This document shows positions 33,768 to 42,907 of a stretch of DNA of 64,000 bases, piece by piece. The notes under the pieces were generated by a model that saw only the letters and a list, made by a program, of their open reading frames with translations, was not told the DNA's origin and did no database searches. Made by a program: the position numbers and the translations under genes. Source of the DNA: UBA8296 sp031581145 (lineage in GTDB: Bacteria > Bacteroidota > Rhodothermia > Balneolales > Balneolaceae); contig JAVLBP010000005.1 in assembly GCA_031581145.1 (NCBI GenBank), forward strand, positions 1 through 64,000. The letters are read 5' to 3'. Each line of letters begins with the position of its first letter. Positions within the stretch are counted from its first letter, which is position 1.

Positions 33768-34469
33768 ATGAATCAACATACCCTACCAACTCTTTTTATT
33801 GAGACAGCTACACCACGTTGCTCCGTGGGGTTACTTGATGCTGATGGAGAGTGGTCCGAGCTGGAAGTGGAGGGGAAAGGATCCCACTCCAAGGCACTGG
33901 ACGCTCAAGTGAACCAGCTTTTGAAGGAACGTGGTGTCGACGCGGAGGCCATTAAGTCAATCGTCTTGGGACGGGGGCCAGGATCGTTTACAGGTTTACG
34001 GATTGGTGCGTCGTTTGTTCGTGGATTCTGTTTTGGAAGAGACATTCCCATACGAATGATGGATACCTTGATTGCATTAGCTGGTCGTGTGTGTTTTGAG
34101 AATGTAGAAAATGTGAATCTGGATGCTATTCAGGAGATTCATGCCATTTTGGATGCACGAAGAACCCACGTATATCATTGGAGTGGTACTTGCGTTACGA
34201 CACCGGAAGGGGTGCAACGCCTCGAAACCATATCGAGTCAAGCAATTCGACCTATTGAGGATGTCGAAGCGAGACTTTCAGAGGTATCATCAGCGGTGCT
34301 AACAGGGTTTGGTATGGAGCGATTGACCATTTCAAATCCGGAGATTCAACGCTTCGATCCCCCCGAGTACCTTACCAGAGGCCAGAGATGGCTTTTTCAC
34401 ACTCAAAATGCGCACAAGTACATGCAGGTCACAACGGCAAAGGATGCAGTTCCCTTGTACCTGAGTTGA
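33768..34469 (+). CDS. tsaB: tRNA t6A biosynthesis protein TsaB
   Basis: Scaffold partner of TsaD in making threonylcarbamoyl-adenosine at tRNA position 37. The ASKHA fold N terminus is visible: FIETATPRCSVGLL (about 9-22) and VLGRGPGSFTGLRIGASFVRG (about 66-86), the family signature. Length from ATG 33768 is 233 residues, as usual. The open frame extends further upstream inside the previous gene, but that part does not resemble the family. Starts 31 bp after the upstream stop. Confidence 0.93.
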   Translation: MNQHTLPTLFIETATPRCSVGLLDADGEWSELEVEGKGSHSKALDAQVNQLLKERGVDAEAIKSIVLGRGPGSFTGLRIGASFVRGFCFGRDIPIRMMDTLIALAGRVCFENVENVNLDAIQEIHAILDARRTHVYHWSGTCVTTPEGVQRLETISSQAIRPIEDVEARLSEVSSAVLTGFGMERLTISNPEIQRFDPPEYLTRGQRWLFHTQNAHKYMQVTTAKDAVPLYLS

Positions 34470-34503
34470 TTGAAAATCATTATACTACCCAAAACACTTG
34501 TCT

Positions 34504-35352
34504 ATGCCTTGGTTTAAACGTAGCACCTCGAATATCACCACAAAAATCCGTAAAGATATCCCTGATGGGGTATGGATTAAAGTCCCAACATCAGGTGAAA
34601 CAGTTCACAGACGGGAGTTGGTGAGTAATTTCTGGGTTGATCCCAATAGCGGATACCATTTTCGGGTTGGCAGCGCGGAGTATTTCGAATACATCTTTGA
34701 CAAGCCGCCAAAACGCCTTGGGGAGAATATTCGCTCCGTCGATGAGTTAGAGTTTGTCGACCGTAAAGCTTACAAAGATCGACTTGTGGAAGCCGAGAAA
34801 ACGTCAGGCTTGACCGATGCGATCAACGTTGGAAAAGGGAAGGTGGATGGGCTCGATATGGTGGTAGCCTGCATGGATTTTGCCTTTATCGGTGGCTCAA
34901 TGGGCTCAGTTGTTGGAGAACGCATTAGCTTGGCGATTGATGAGGCACGCAAGTCTAAGCTTCCTTTGGTGATCCTCTCACAAAGTGGTGGGGCAAGAAT
35001 GATGGAGAGTGTTCTAAGTCTCATGCAATTGGCTAAGATTACCTCAAAACTAGCATTATTTCATGAGGAGGGTGGGTTGTACATCTCCTACATGACCAAT
35101 CCTACAACAGGAGGGGTTACCGCATCATATGCCATGCTTGGGGATGTGAATATTGCCGAACCTGGCGCCTTAATAGGATTTGCTGGCCCTCGCGTGATCC
35201 GTCAAACCATTGGCAGGGATTTACCGGAAGGATTCCAGACGTCTGAGTACTTGTTAGAGCACGGTTTTCTTGATTTTATTGTCAAACGACCGTCGATCAA
35301 GCGAAAACTAGCCCAAGTTGCCCGTTTACTAGCGCCTAAAGCCACTAAATAG
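34504..35352 (+). CDS. accD: Acetyl-CoA carboxylase carboxyltransferase beta subunit (zinc-ribbon cysteines lost)
   Basis: With AccA it moves the carboxyl group from biotin to acetyl-CoA, making malonyl-CoA for fatty acids. The crotonase-fold core is typical: GKVDGLDMVVACMDFAFIGGSMGSVVGE, LPLVILSQSGGARMMES, and GFAGPRVIRQTIG. The N-terminal domain aligns residue for residue with E. coli AccD (start MPWFKR, IPDGVW), but the four zinc ligands Cys27, 30, 46 and 49 are Val27, Ser30, Asp46 and Ser49. No frameshift is needed, and the rest of that domain is kept. I chose ATG 34504; TTG 34498 adds two residues. The stop codon lies inside a long terminator-like hairpin. Confidence 0.94.
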   Translation: MPWFKRSTSNITTKIRKDIPDGVWIKVPTSGETVHRRELVSNFWVDPNSGYHFRVGSAEYFEYIFDKPPKRLGENIRSVDELEFVDRKAYKDRLVEAEKTSGLTDAINVGKGKVDGLDMVVACMDFAFIGGSMGSVVGERISLAIDEARKSKLPLVILSQSGGARMMESVLSLMQLAKITSKLALFHEEGGLYISYMTNPTTGGVTASYAMLGDVNIAEPGALIGFAGPRVIRQTIGRDLPEGFQTSEYLLEHGFLDFIVKRPSIKRKLAQVARLLAPKATK

Positions 35353-35399
35353 TGCTTTTTTGAGTGCTTGATCCCTTCCTAAGGCAAAAAAAGCTATTT
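35347..35399 (+). terminator. Probable intrinsic terminator of accD
   Basis: AAATAGTGCTTTTTTG (35347-35362, including the accD stop) pairs with CAAAAAAAGCTATTT (35385-35399), with a small inner hairpin CCTT-CCT-AAGG (35374-35384). The downstream arm ends in four T. A+T-rich stem, so strength is uncertain. Confidence 0.55.
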
Positions 35400-35445
35400 T
35401 GATGTAAGGTTTATTGCTGTAAAGGTTCTGTAGGATAATGTCGTC

Positions 35446-35540
35446 CATGAGTGAATGATCTCGCCATGAGTGAATGATCTCGCCATGAGTGAATGATCTC
35501 GCCATGTGTGAATGACCCCACCATGACTGATTCCTATCCT
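35446..35540. repeat. 19-bp tandem repeat upstream of obgE
   Basis: CATGAGTGAATGATCTCGC is repeated exactly three times (35446, 35465, 35484), followed by a diverged copy (35503) and a partial one (35522). It lies in the 273-bp noncoding space between accD and obgE. Each unit carries an ATG, but 19 is not a multiple of three, so it is not a coding repeat. It may affect the obgE leader or simply be slippage product. Confidence 0.85.
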
Positions 35541-35625
35541 AGAGCCTATGAACATGACCTTACGACCAGAAACTCAATCGATGAGTCGGCCAAAGTCGAT
35601 TGACTCAACCCTTTGGATTCACCGC

Positions 35626-36678
35626 ATGAGATTTGCTGACTATGCCAAAATTTATGTAACGGCAGGCCGTGGTGGTGATGGCTCAGTCCATTTTCGTCGA
35701 GAAAAATATGTACCCAAAGGGGGACCTGATGGTGGAGATGGAGGCAAAGGGGGGAGTGTTGTACTTAAGGGGAACCCTCAGCTTAACACCATTTTAGATC
35801 TCCGGTATCGAAAATTCATCAAAGCAAAACCAGGAAAGCCTGGTGCAGGATCTCGAAAATCTGGCAAACAAGGTGAAGATATTGTCTTGGATGTTCCTTT
35901 AGGGACCCTTGTTAAAGATACGGAGACATCACAACAAATAGGTGAGATCATTTATGAGGATCAAACCATTGTGATCGCTGAAGGTGGAGATGGTGGTCTT
36001 GGCAACTGGCATTTTAGGAGCGCAACCCATCAAGCGCCACAAAGAGCGCAAGAGGGGCGCCCTGGAGAAGAACGAGTGGTGGAATTAGAGCTTAAACTTT
36101 TAGCAGATATTGGGTTGGTTGGATTCCCAAATGCCGGAAAAAGCACCTTACTATCTGTTGTCTCAGATGCAAAACCCAAAATTGCATCCTATCCATTTAC
36201 GACGATTGAGCCCAACTTAGGGGTAGCGCAATTGTCAAATTATAGAAGTTTCGTGATGGCCGATATCCCAGGAATCATCGAGGGAGCTCATGAAGGCAAG
36301 GGATTAGGGCTGCAATTTTTACGGCATATCGAACGAAACCAATGTTTGTTGTTTGTGATTTCATCCCAAACGAAGATCACTGAAGAGTACCAGGTGTTGC
36401 TTAATGAACTCAGCTCTTATGAGCCCTCTTTGCTCACGCTGCCCCGGGTTTTAGCGATTACCAAAATGGATTTGTTGGGGGATGTGCCACTGGACCAACC
36501 TTTGCCAAAAGATCCTCAATGCGATGTTGTGTTATGCTCTTCAGTGACAAACCAAGGAATAGATAAGCTAAAAGAGACGTTATGGACAAAGCTCAAAGAG
36601 CTTAATCCACCCGATACCGAATCATGGAGAGAGCCACCCGACGATGATGCTCACCCCTCAAAGGATATGCCACACTAG
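35626..36678 (+). CDS. obgE: GTPase Obg/CgtA
   Basis: Essential ribosome-associated GTPase (50S maturation, stress control). The Obg domain begins MRFADYAKIYVTAGRGGDGS with the glycine-rich GGPDGGDGGKGG; the G domain shows GFPNAGKST (G1), DIPGIIEGAHEGKGLG (G3) and TKMD (G4). I start at ATG 35626, which gives 350 residues and the exact family N terminus. An in-frame ATG at 35548 would add 26 residues without similarity. Upstream are the 19-bp repeats. Confidence 0.95.
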   Translation: MRFADYAKIYVTAGRGGDGSVHFRREKYVPKGGPDGGDGGKGGSVVLKGNPQLNTILDLRYRKFIKAKPGKPGAGSRKSGKQGEDIVLDVPLGTLVKDTETSQQIGEIIYEDQTIVIAEGGDGGLGNWHFRSATHQAPQRAQEGRPGEERVVELELKLLADIGLVGFPNAGKSTLLSVVSDAKPKIASYPFTTIEPNLGVAQLSNYRSFVMADIPGIIEGAHEGKGLGLQFLRHIERNQCLLFVISSQTKITEEYQVLLNELSSYEPSLLTLPRVLAITKMDLLGDVPLDQPLPKDPQCDVVLCSSVTNQGIDKLKETLWTKLKELNPPDTESWREPPDDDAHPSKDMPH

Positions 36679-36681
36679 GTC

Positions 36682-37809
36682 GTGGAAAGGGTCCCAGTCC
36701 CCATAGAAAGGCTTCTTGCACTTTCTATTTATCCCAATGTGGGTGTCAAAACGTTGAATCAATTGTTGGATGCACACTTGGAATGTCCCAGTTCGACTTG
36801 GAACCCACAGTGGCTCCAAGACATGAGCGTCAAGAAAGCACCCCTAGCTAGGGTCATTTCTGATGGCATTATTCCTGAGGGTTTGCTTCGAGAAGCACGT
36901 GGGTGGATGCTAGAGTCTCAAAAGATTGAGGCTGCAATCGTAACCAGGCTAGATCCTGAATACCCAGAGATGATTCGTCATATTTTTGAACCACCCCCAT
37001 TTTTATGGATGAGAGGGGATCTTGAGGCTCTAAAGAGACCTTTATTATCGGTTGTGGGCACACGCCGACCCACGCATACGGCTGTTCGAGAGACAAAAAT
37101 CATTGTCGAGGATTGTGCAAGAGCAGGTTTGGGCATTGTAAGTGGACTTGCCCAAGGTATTGATCAAGTAGCGCATCGTGCGGCTTTAGATGCAGGAGGA
37201 GTCACCTTGGCAGTGTTTGGGTCCGGCATTAACCGGGTCTATCCAGCGCAACATCGTGCACTGGCCAAAGAAATATTACAACAAGGTGGGCTACACATCT
37301 CTGAATTCCCACCAGGCGCTCCTCCGGCCAAACACCATTTTGTCAAACGGAATCGCATTATCAGTGGCCTTTCTCGTGCGTGTTTGCTAGGCCAATCAGC
37401 ACGTAAAGGGGGGAGTATGATTACCCAGTCGTATGTCAAAGAACAAGGACGCGACTTTTATGCCATCCCCTATGCACCTAGTGAGCCTCAAAGTGGTGGG
37501 TCACTCTATGCACTTCGCGATGGAGCATCGTTGACAAGGTCGGCCAATGATATTCTCTCTGAGAGTTATGAAGAGATTCCATTAGAGTCTGATGCTACGA
37601 CTGCCGACTCAACACAAGCGACGACCCCAACACTCACATTATTACAATCCGAAATCTTGAGTAGATGCGACTCAACGCCTATATCCATCGATGTATTGAT
37701 GCAAGCGATGCCAAATCAACGTAGCGAGGTCCTTTATGCGTTAGTAGAACTGGAATGGCTCCAACACATTAAGCGGTTGCCAGGAGATCAGTATATTCGG
37801 CTTGAATAA
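36682..37809 (+). CDS. dprA: DNA-processing protein DprA
   Basis: Loads RecA on incoming single-stranded DNA in natural transformation. The Rossmann-like DprA core is clear: VVGTRRPTH, SGLAQGIDQVAHRAALDAGG, TLAVFGSGINRVYPAQH, ISEFPPGAPPAKHHFVKRNRIISGLS, and KGGSMITQSYV. The C-terminal winged-helix (about 320-375) is typical. It starts at GTG 36682, 3 bp after obgE. Its presence suggests, but does not prove, transformability, relevant to the dusB insertion further right. Confidence 0.94.
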   Translation: MERVPVPIERLLALSIYPNVGVKTLNQLLDAHLECPSSTWNPQWLQDMSVKKAPLARVISDGIIPEGLLREARGWMLESQKIEAAIVTRLDPEYPEMIRHIFEPPPFLWMRGDLEALKRPLLSVVGTRRPTHTAVRETKIIVEDCARAGLGIVSGLAQGIDQVAHRAALDAGGVTLAVFGSGINRVYPAQHRALAKEILQQGGLHISEFPPGAPPAKHHFVKRNRIISGLSRACLLGQSARKGGSMITQSYVKEQGRDFYAIPYAPSEPQSGGSLYALRDGASLTRSANDILSESYEEIPLESDATTADSTQATTPTLTLLQSEILSRCDSTPISIDVLMQAMPNQRSEVLYALVELEWLQHIKRLPGDQYIRLE

Positions 37810-37869
37810 TTTGAAAACAAAGGTTGTAGGCTCCAATCCCTCATTCTCAAATCCTTCTTCCAACGTCAC

Positions 37870-39450
37870 GTGAACTCTGAACAGCGATCAACACTGCAGC
37901 AGAAGCAAAAGCAAGCACAAGGGCAAACCTTGTCGCCGCAACAAATCCAGTATGTGAAATTGTTGCAATTACCCACTCTAGCGTTTGAGCAACGGGTAAA
38001 ATCTGAGCTTGAGGAAAATCCACTCCTAGAGGAGGATACGCCTTGGGACGCTACGGAGTTGTCAGACAGTGACTCAACCGACGAACATACTGCCGAGTCA
38101 GAGTTGGAGGAAAAAGACCAAGAGCCCTCTGATGAGTGGGAAGAGTATCTCCAAAATAGTGAAGCAACCGATGATGTTGTCAATCAACGTCCTGCACAAA
38201 AAGAGATCGATCGGCCTGATCCTTACGTAATGAATCTGCTAGAGCGCCTTGAGCAAGAAGTTCATTTGATGGATCTAGATCCGATGGACGAAGCGATTGC
38301 TGAGCAAATTTTGGGCTCACTGGATGATGATGGGTACTTTCGTCGTGACGAGACGGCGATTGCAGACCGTCTTGCCTTTGACCAAGGCTTCCCCGTCAAT
38401 GAACACGATATTGAACGAGTTCGTCAGCTTGTGATGCGTCTTGAGCCGATTGGAGTTGCTGCAAAAACACTTCAGGAGTGCCTTTGGGTACAGCTTAATG
38501 AGGCAGACCATGACAGTCGGCTGGATTCACCGGTAAAACTTGCATCAGATATTGTGGGCAATCATTGGCCGTTGTTTGAAGCAAAACATTGGACGACACT
38601 CCAAGAGCAATTGGGTCTTACGCAGGAGGAGTTAACGCCAGCCCTTGAACGGATTCGAGCTTGTAATCCCAAACCAGGCTCCATTGAAGGGGATGATTCT
38701 CCTCAGTGGGTTATTCAAGAACCAGATGTGAGGATACAATTTTACACCTTTGGTGAATTGTCTCAACTCGATGTAACGACACGAGCCTCATGGCTCGCGA
38801 ATGGAGTCGATGGAGCGGCTCAAATCGAAACCGATGAGGGGGTATTTGTTATAAAACTCCATCCTAGAAACGCGCCCAAGCTTCGTTTATCAAGGCATTA
38901 CAAAGCCATGTGGGACCAGCTTCAAGACTCTTCGTCTGAATCGAAATCCAAGGAGAACGAAGAGACCCGAGCATTTATCAAAGAAAAGATTGATGCAGCC
39001 ACATGGTTCATGGACTCCATTGAGCAGCGCAAGCAAACGTTTTTGAGGACGATGACGGCCATTGTACGGCATCAAACGGTCTATTTATCCACCGGAAAAG
39101 GGCTTAAACCCATGATTTTAAAAGATATTGCTGAAGACATTGGCATGGATATCTCAACAATTTCCCGAGTGGTAAAAGGAAAATCTCTTCAAACACCTCA
39201 CCATAACCTTCAACTCAGAGACTTATTTACCGAAGGCATCCCTCTAAAAGACGGAGGTGAACTTTCTAGTTCGGACGTTAAGGAGAAAATCCGAGCATGG
39301 ATTCAGGACGAAGACCCAACAGCCCCCCTTGGCGACCAGACGCTCACGGATCAACTCAACCAAGAGGGAATTCAAATTGCAAGACGAACCGTAGCCAAGT
39401 ACCGCGAGCTTATGCAAATCCCTGTGGCTCGGCGTCGAAAGCAGTCATAA
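37870..39450 (+). CDS. rpoN: RNA polymerase sigma-54 factor
   Basis: Alternative sigma factor that recognises -24/-12 promoters and needs AAA+ activators. Region I is Gln-rich (QQKQKQAQGQTLSPQQIQ) and interacts with activators; a very acidic region II (about 50-110) follows; then the core-binding domain and the C-terminal HTH with KDIAEDIGMDISTISRVVKG and the RpoN box ARRTVAKYRE. 526 residues, starting with GTG. The 3' end overlaps the convergent membrane-protein gene by 6 bp. Confidence 0.95.
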   Translation: MNSEQRSTLQQKQKQAQGQTLSPQQIQYVKLLQLPTLAFEQRVKSELEENPLLEEDTPWDATELSDSDSTDEHTAESELEEKDQEPSDEWEEYLQNSEATDDVVNQRPAQKEIDRPDPYVMNLLERLEQEVHLMDLDPMDEAIAEQILGSLDDDGYFRRDETAIADRLAFDQGFPVNEHDIERVRQLVMRLEPIGVAAKTLQECLWVQLNEADHDSRLDSPVKLASDIVGNHWPLFEAKHWTTLQEQLGLTQEELTPALERIRACNPKPGSIEGDDSPQWVIQEPDVRIQFYTFGELSQLDVTTRASWLANGVDGAAQIETDEGVFVIKLHPRNAPKLRLSRHYKAMWDQLQDSSSESKSKENEETRAFIKEKIDAATWFMDSIEQRKQTFLRTMTAIVRHQTVYLSTGKGLKPMILKDIAEDIGMDISTISRVVKGKSLQTPHHNLQLRDLFTEGIPLKDGGELSSSDVKEKIRAWIQDEDPTAPLGDQTLTDQLNQEGIQIARRTVAKYRELMQIPVARRRKQS

Positions 39451-40875
39451 TAAATCTGCCATGAGAAGTGCCGTTTGTCCAGCGTTTGTTTGAAGCAATA
39501 ACAACAGTATAAAGCCTGGTAAGCCAACAGAAAGAAGTGACCATAGGGTTGATTTCAAGATGACAACATGTTGTTTTGGGCGCGACATATTCCATATCGC
39601 AACAACCCCAAAGAATGCCTGAAAGCCCACAGCCCCACCAAGAATCCATCCAATCCCTTGGTCGAGCACACCCAGGCCATAGAGTACGACCCATCCAACC
39701 CACCAAACCCCGTGAAGATGCTCCATCCACCCAAGAATAGAACTGGATTCCGAAAGCGATGGCTGATGTGAACTGATGTAGACAAGCAGCCATTGATAAC
39801 CCACCCAACAAAAAATAATAGGAAACCAAAACCACAAGCCCATCCAGTACTTGTCGATGGGATAAGGGAGAATCGCTGCGCTCATCCACCCATGGGTAAC
39901 TTGCGCAGAAAACCCACCCATCAACCATGAGGGGATAATGGACGAGATAAACAACACCGCTGCCAGCATCCATATGACACTCCAACGACCCTCTCTAAGA
40001 TTGCGAGAGTTACGCAACGTCACACCAGCTCGACCATTGATGAAGGTGCGATAGAGTCGTTGTGAGTAGTACTTCTGGCGTCGTATAAATAAGGCAAAGA
40101 CCATAAAAACAATGCCCCATAATATCGTTGGTTGACGAGAAAGAGCATTGTCAGGTTGCTCCTCCGCAAAAGGAATAGCCGTTCGTCTCCCATCAGCCCA
40201 GTCACCAAAGATGGGACCTAAAGCTGGCTTCAGCGTTAGTATCTGTTTATATAACGACTCCTCTATCCAAATCGATGTAGCCGAGCTTTCACGTAGAGAC
40301 TCCAACACGATTAACATCTCAGGAAGCGTAGCATCAGGCCATGGTCCCACCCAAATGTCACCCTCCAGGAGTCCATTATCTAGCCCATTCAATGTGGCGT
40401 CCAAATCAGCTAAAGAGACAATCCATTCTGTGTGATCCACAGCGCTTAATGATGGTGGACGTGGAAGGATGGAAGGGTCATCTCCATCGAGTGTGACACC
40501 ATCGCGAGACCACAGCTCAAAGGTTTGTAATCGTGAGCGATTTGGGGAGAGTAAATAAAGCTGATCAGTCACCTGGTGGTATCGATCCATTGTCAGCGCA
40601 TGGGCTTCATCATCCTCGATCGTAGAGGGCGCAAACCATAAATAGGGTTCTGGGTAGACCCACCGCTTTGAGACCCCCTCGACACCACCCGACATGCCTG
40701 AATCGGCTGTAACACGTTGATTACTCCAAATTCCAACCTTGAGCGGGGATTGCGCCGATTCCCCAATCGCAGATTGCCCGAATGCCAACTGCCCAAACGC
40801 CAACTGGCCAACTAAAAGGCAGCTCCAAATGCAGGCGAATCCCATCACCAATGCTCTCATGGTACACCAACTCAT
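39445..40875 (-). CDS. Multi-pass membrane protein, possibly DUF4271-like
   Basis: I do not recognise this with certainty. It has a signal peptide (from about MRALVMGFACIWSC), a soluble N-terminal half of about 250 residues with many Trp and Asp, then six to seven hydrophobic helices in the C-terminal half. The pattern RQKYYSQRLYRTFINGRAGVTLRNSRNLREG before the helices is reminiscent of DUF4271 proteins of Bacteroidota. I start at ATG 40875; earlier starts (ATG 40926; TTG 40956, overlapping the Lrp stop as TTGA) would put two sets of 15-bp repeats in the N terminus. Downstream of the Lrp gene, likely co-transcribed. Confidence 0.5.
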   Translation of the reverse strand: MSWCTMRALVMGFACIWSCLLVGQLAFGQLAFGQSAIGESAQSPLKVGIWSNQRVTADSGMSGGVEGVSKRWVYPEPYLWFAPSTIEDDEAHALTMDRYHQVTDQLYLLSPNRSRLQTFELWSRDGVTLDGDDPSILPRPPSLSAVDHTEWIVSLADLDATLNGLDNGLLEGDIWVGPWPDATLPEMLIVLESLRESSATSIWIEESLYKQILTLKPALGPIFGDWADGRRTAIPFAEEQPDNALSRQPTILWGIVFMVFALFIRRQKYYSQRLYRTFINGRAGVTLRNSRNLREGRWSVIWMLAAVLFISSIIPSWLMGGFSAQVTHGWMSAAILPYPIDKYWMGLWFWFPIIFCWVGYQWLLVYISSHQPSLSESSSILGWMEHLHGVWWVGWVVLYGLGVLDQGIGWILGGAVGFQAFFGVVAIWNMSRPKQHVVILKSTLWSLLSVGLPGFILLLLLQTNAGQTALLMADLL

Positions 40876-40927
40876 GCGTGACCGATTTATGTTCAATCGA
40901 TACACGTTCAATCGACACACGTTCATC
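40757..40927. repeat. Two sets of 15-bp tandem repeats in the membrane-protein gene
   Basis: Set one at 40757-40809: four 15-bp units encoding GQLAF, GQLAF, GQSAI, GESAQ at the signal-peptide end. Set two at 40883-40927: three units (CGATACACGTTCAAT type) that encode LNVCR/LNVYR/LNINR if translation starts upstream. Both sets are in the same 170 bp. Confidence 0.8.
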
Positions 40928-40952
40928 CCATGTAAGCTCACCCATTGCAAGA

Positions 40953-41441
40953 TCAACGACCTGCCCCCTTTACCGTAACCGTTTTTTCAATCGGGATGTT
41001 TTGGGACTCTTTGAAGGTTGACAACACAATATTAGACCGTGTTTTACTCACGCCCCCCCATGACTGCACTTGGGATAAAAATTGTTCAAAGGTGGTGGTA
41101 TTCTTTGTTCGAACTTTAAGCATGTGAGACCCTTCACCCGTAATACTATGACATTCTAACACCTCAGGGTGTTCAGAGGCATGTTTAACAAACTCTGGAT
41201 AATGATGGGAGCCATCCACTTCCACAAAAATGAACGCCGTGATGTCAAAATGAAATGATGTTGCGTCGAGAATAGCAACATAGTCTTGAATTAACCCCCG
41301 CTCCTCCAATTTCCTCATTCTCTCCGAGACGGAAGGCACTGACAAATGAACCACATCAGCAATTTCATTTCTCTGCGCGCGCCCAGCTTTTTGAAGGTGA
41401 TTTAAGATTTTGATGTCAATTTCATCCAAGACAACACTCAT
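40953..41441 (-). CDS. Lrp/AsnC-family transcriptional regulator
   Basis: A 162-residue regulator: N-terminal HTH (LDEIDIKILNHLQKAGRAQRNEIADVVHLSVPSVSERMRKLEERGLI) and a C-terminal RAM/AsnC ligand-binding domain (about 65-150). Members sense amino acids and act as octamers. It reads divergently from serS with 182 bp between, so it probably controls itself and perhaps neighbours. A basic 12-residue tail follows the usual end. Confidence 0.92.
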   Translation of the reverse strand: MSVVLDEIDIKILNHLQKAGRAQRNEIADVVHLSVPSVSERMRKLEERGLIQDYVAILDATSFHFDITAFIFVEVDGSHHYPEFVKHASEHPEVLECHSITGEGSHMLKVRTKNTTTFEQFLSQVQSWGGVSKTRSNIVLSTFKESQNIPIEKTVTVKGAGR

Positions 41442-41623
41442 TTACGCCCCGTATTTAGGATTTAAAGTCAAAGTTATTAATGTGAATATTCAAGATAACC
41501 TAACAATATTTGGCAATCAATCGATGTTGGGACAGCGCAAGAAAGGTCAAGACCCCTTAACCTACCATGTTAATGTACGTTTCTGACTCACGGAACTCAT
41601 CGATATTTCATACCTTTTGAGCC

Positions 41624-42907
41624 ATGTTAGATATCCAACGATTACGTGAACACCCCGACCTGATTAAGCAAGGGATGCTTGCCAAAGGTGAAACAGAAAC
41701 CTCCTTGGTGGATAATGCCATTCAAGCAGATGAAACCTGGCGACAAGCTGTAGCTGAGCTTGATAGCAAAAGGGCAGAAGCCAATAAGCAGGCTAAAGAG
41801 ATTGGCCAGTTAATGGCTCAAGGCAAAAAAGATGAAGCAGAGGCGATTATTGCCAAAACAGGGGAGGCCAAAGAGGCTCTAAAAACCCTTGAAGAGGGGC
41901 TTTTGGAGCTTAAAGAGGCACGAGACGGTTACCTACTACGTATCCCCAATATCCCACATGAGTCTGTCCCGGTTGGGTCAACTCCCGAGGATAATCAAGC
42001 CATACACCACCACGGGGAGGCTCTCTCGGATACTTGGAGAAAGCCTCACTGGGAGATTGCCGAGGAGCAGGGGTGGATTGATTTCAAGCGTGGAGTTAAA
42101 GTGACGGGGGCGGGATTTCCATTTTATGTTGGCCCCATTGCACGACTCCAAAGAGCCCTAATCCAATATTTCTTAGACACTGCCTCAGATGCTGGGTTTA
42201 CTGAGATACAACCCCCTTTTGTGGTGAATGAAGACTCCGCTCGGGGAACGGGGCAGATTCCTGATAAGGAAGATATGATGTATGTGATTCCAAGAGATGA
42301 ATTTTTCACCATTCCTACAGCTGAAGTTCCAGTGACCAATTTTCATCGCGATGAAGTGCTTTCTGCATCGGACTTACCCCTTAAGTACTGCGCCTATACT
42401 CCTTGTTGGCGACGAGAGGCAGGATCCTATGGCAAAGAGGTTCGTGGGCTCAATAGGCTCCACCAATTTGACAAGGTTGAGCTCGTTTATATGGTCCCAG
42501 CTTCGACCTCCTATGAAGCGCTCGAGGAATTGCGCTCTTATGTGGAGTCTTTAATCGAAGCTTTGGGGCTTTCCTATCGCACGTTACTCATGTGCACAGC
42601 AGACATGGGCTTCACGCAGTCCAAAAAGTATGATATGGAGGTTTGGAGCCCAGGTCAGCAACGGTGGTTAGAAGTCAGTTCTTGCTCCAATTTCGAAGAT
42701 TTTCAAGCGCGAAGAATGATGATTCGTGCCAAAGATGAGCAAGGGGCTATTGAGCTTGTCCACACGCTGAATGGCTCCGGTCTTGCTCTTCCTCGAATTG
42801 TTGCAGCGATCATTGAGCAATATCAGCAACCGAACGGGGAAATCCAGGTTCCTGACGTGTTACGCCCTTATATGAGGACAGATTCTCTGGGAATTTCCTC
42901 AGACTGA
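41624..42907 (+). CDS. serS: Seryl-tRNA synthetase
   Basis: Charges tRNA-Ser. The N-terminal coiled-coil arm (about 25-105) that grips the tRNA variable arm is followed by the class II catalytic domain: motif 2 in YCAYTPCWRREAGSYGKEVRGLNRLHQFDKVE and motif 3 in HTLNGSGLALPRIVAAIIE. 427 residues. Its 3' end overlaps the stop of the convergent truncated dusB by 40 bp, which is the native arrangement at the left edge of the insertion. Confidence 0.96.
   Translation: MLDIQRLREHPDLIKQGMLAKGETETSLVDNAIQADETWRQAVAELDSKRAEANKQAKEIGQLMAQGKKDEAEAIIAKTGEAKEALKTLEEGLLELKEARDGYLLRIPNIPHESVPVGSTPEDNQAIHHHGEALSDTWRKPHWEIAEEQGWIDFKRGVKVTGAGFPFYVGPIARLQRALIQYFLDTASDAGFTEIQPPFVVNEDSARGTGQIPDKEDMMYVIPRDEFFTIPTAEVPVTNFHRDEVLSASDLPLKYCAYTPCWRREAGSYGKEVRGLNRLHQFDKVELVYMVPASTSYEALEELRSYVESLIEALGLSYRTLLMCTADMGFTQSKKYDMEVWSPGQQRWLEVSSCSNFEDFQARRMMIRAKDEQGAIELVHTLNGSGLALPRIVAAIIEQYQQPNGEIQVPDVLRPYMRTDSLGISSD

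Noticed and set aside
35446..35540. CRISPR or coding repeat upstream of obgE
   Set aside because: Head-to-tail 19-bp units with no spacers, and 19 is not a multiple of three.
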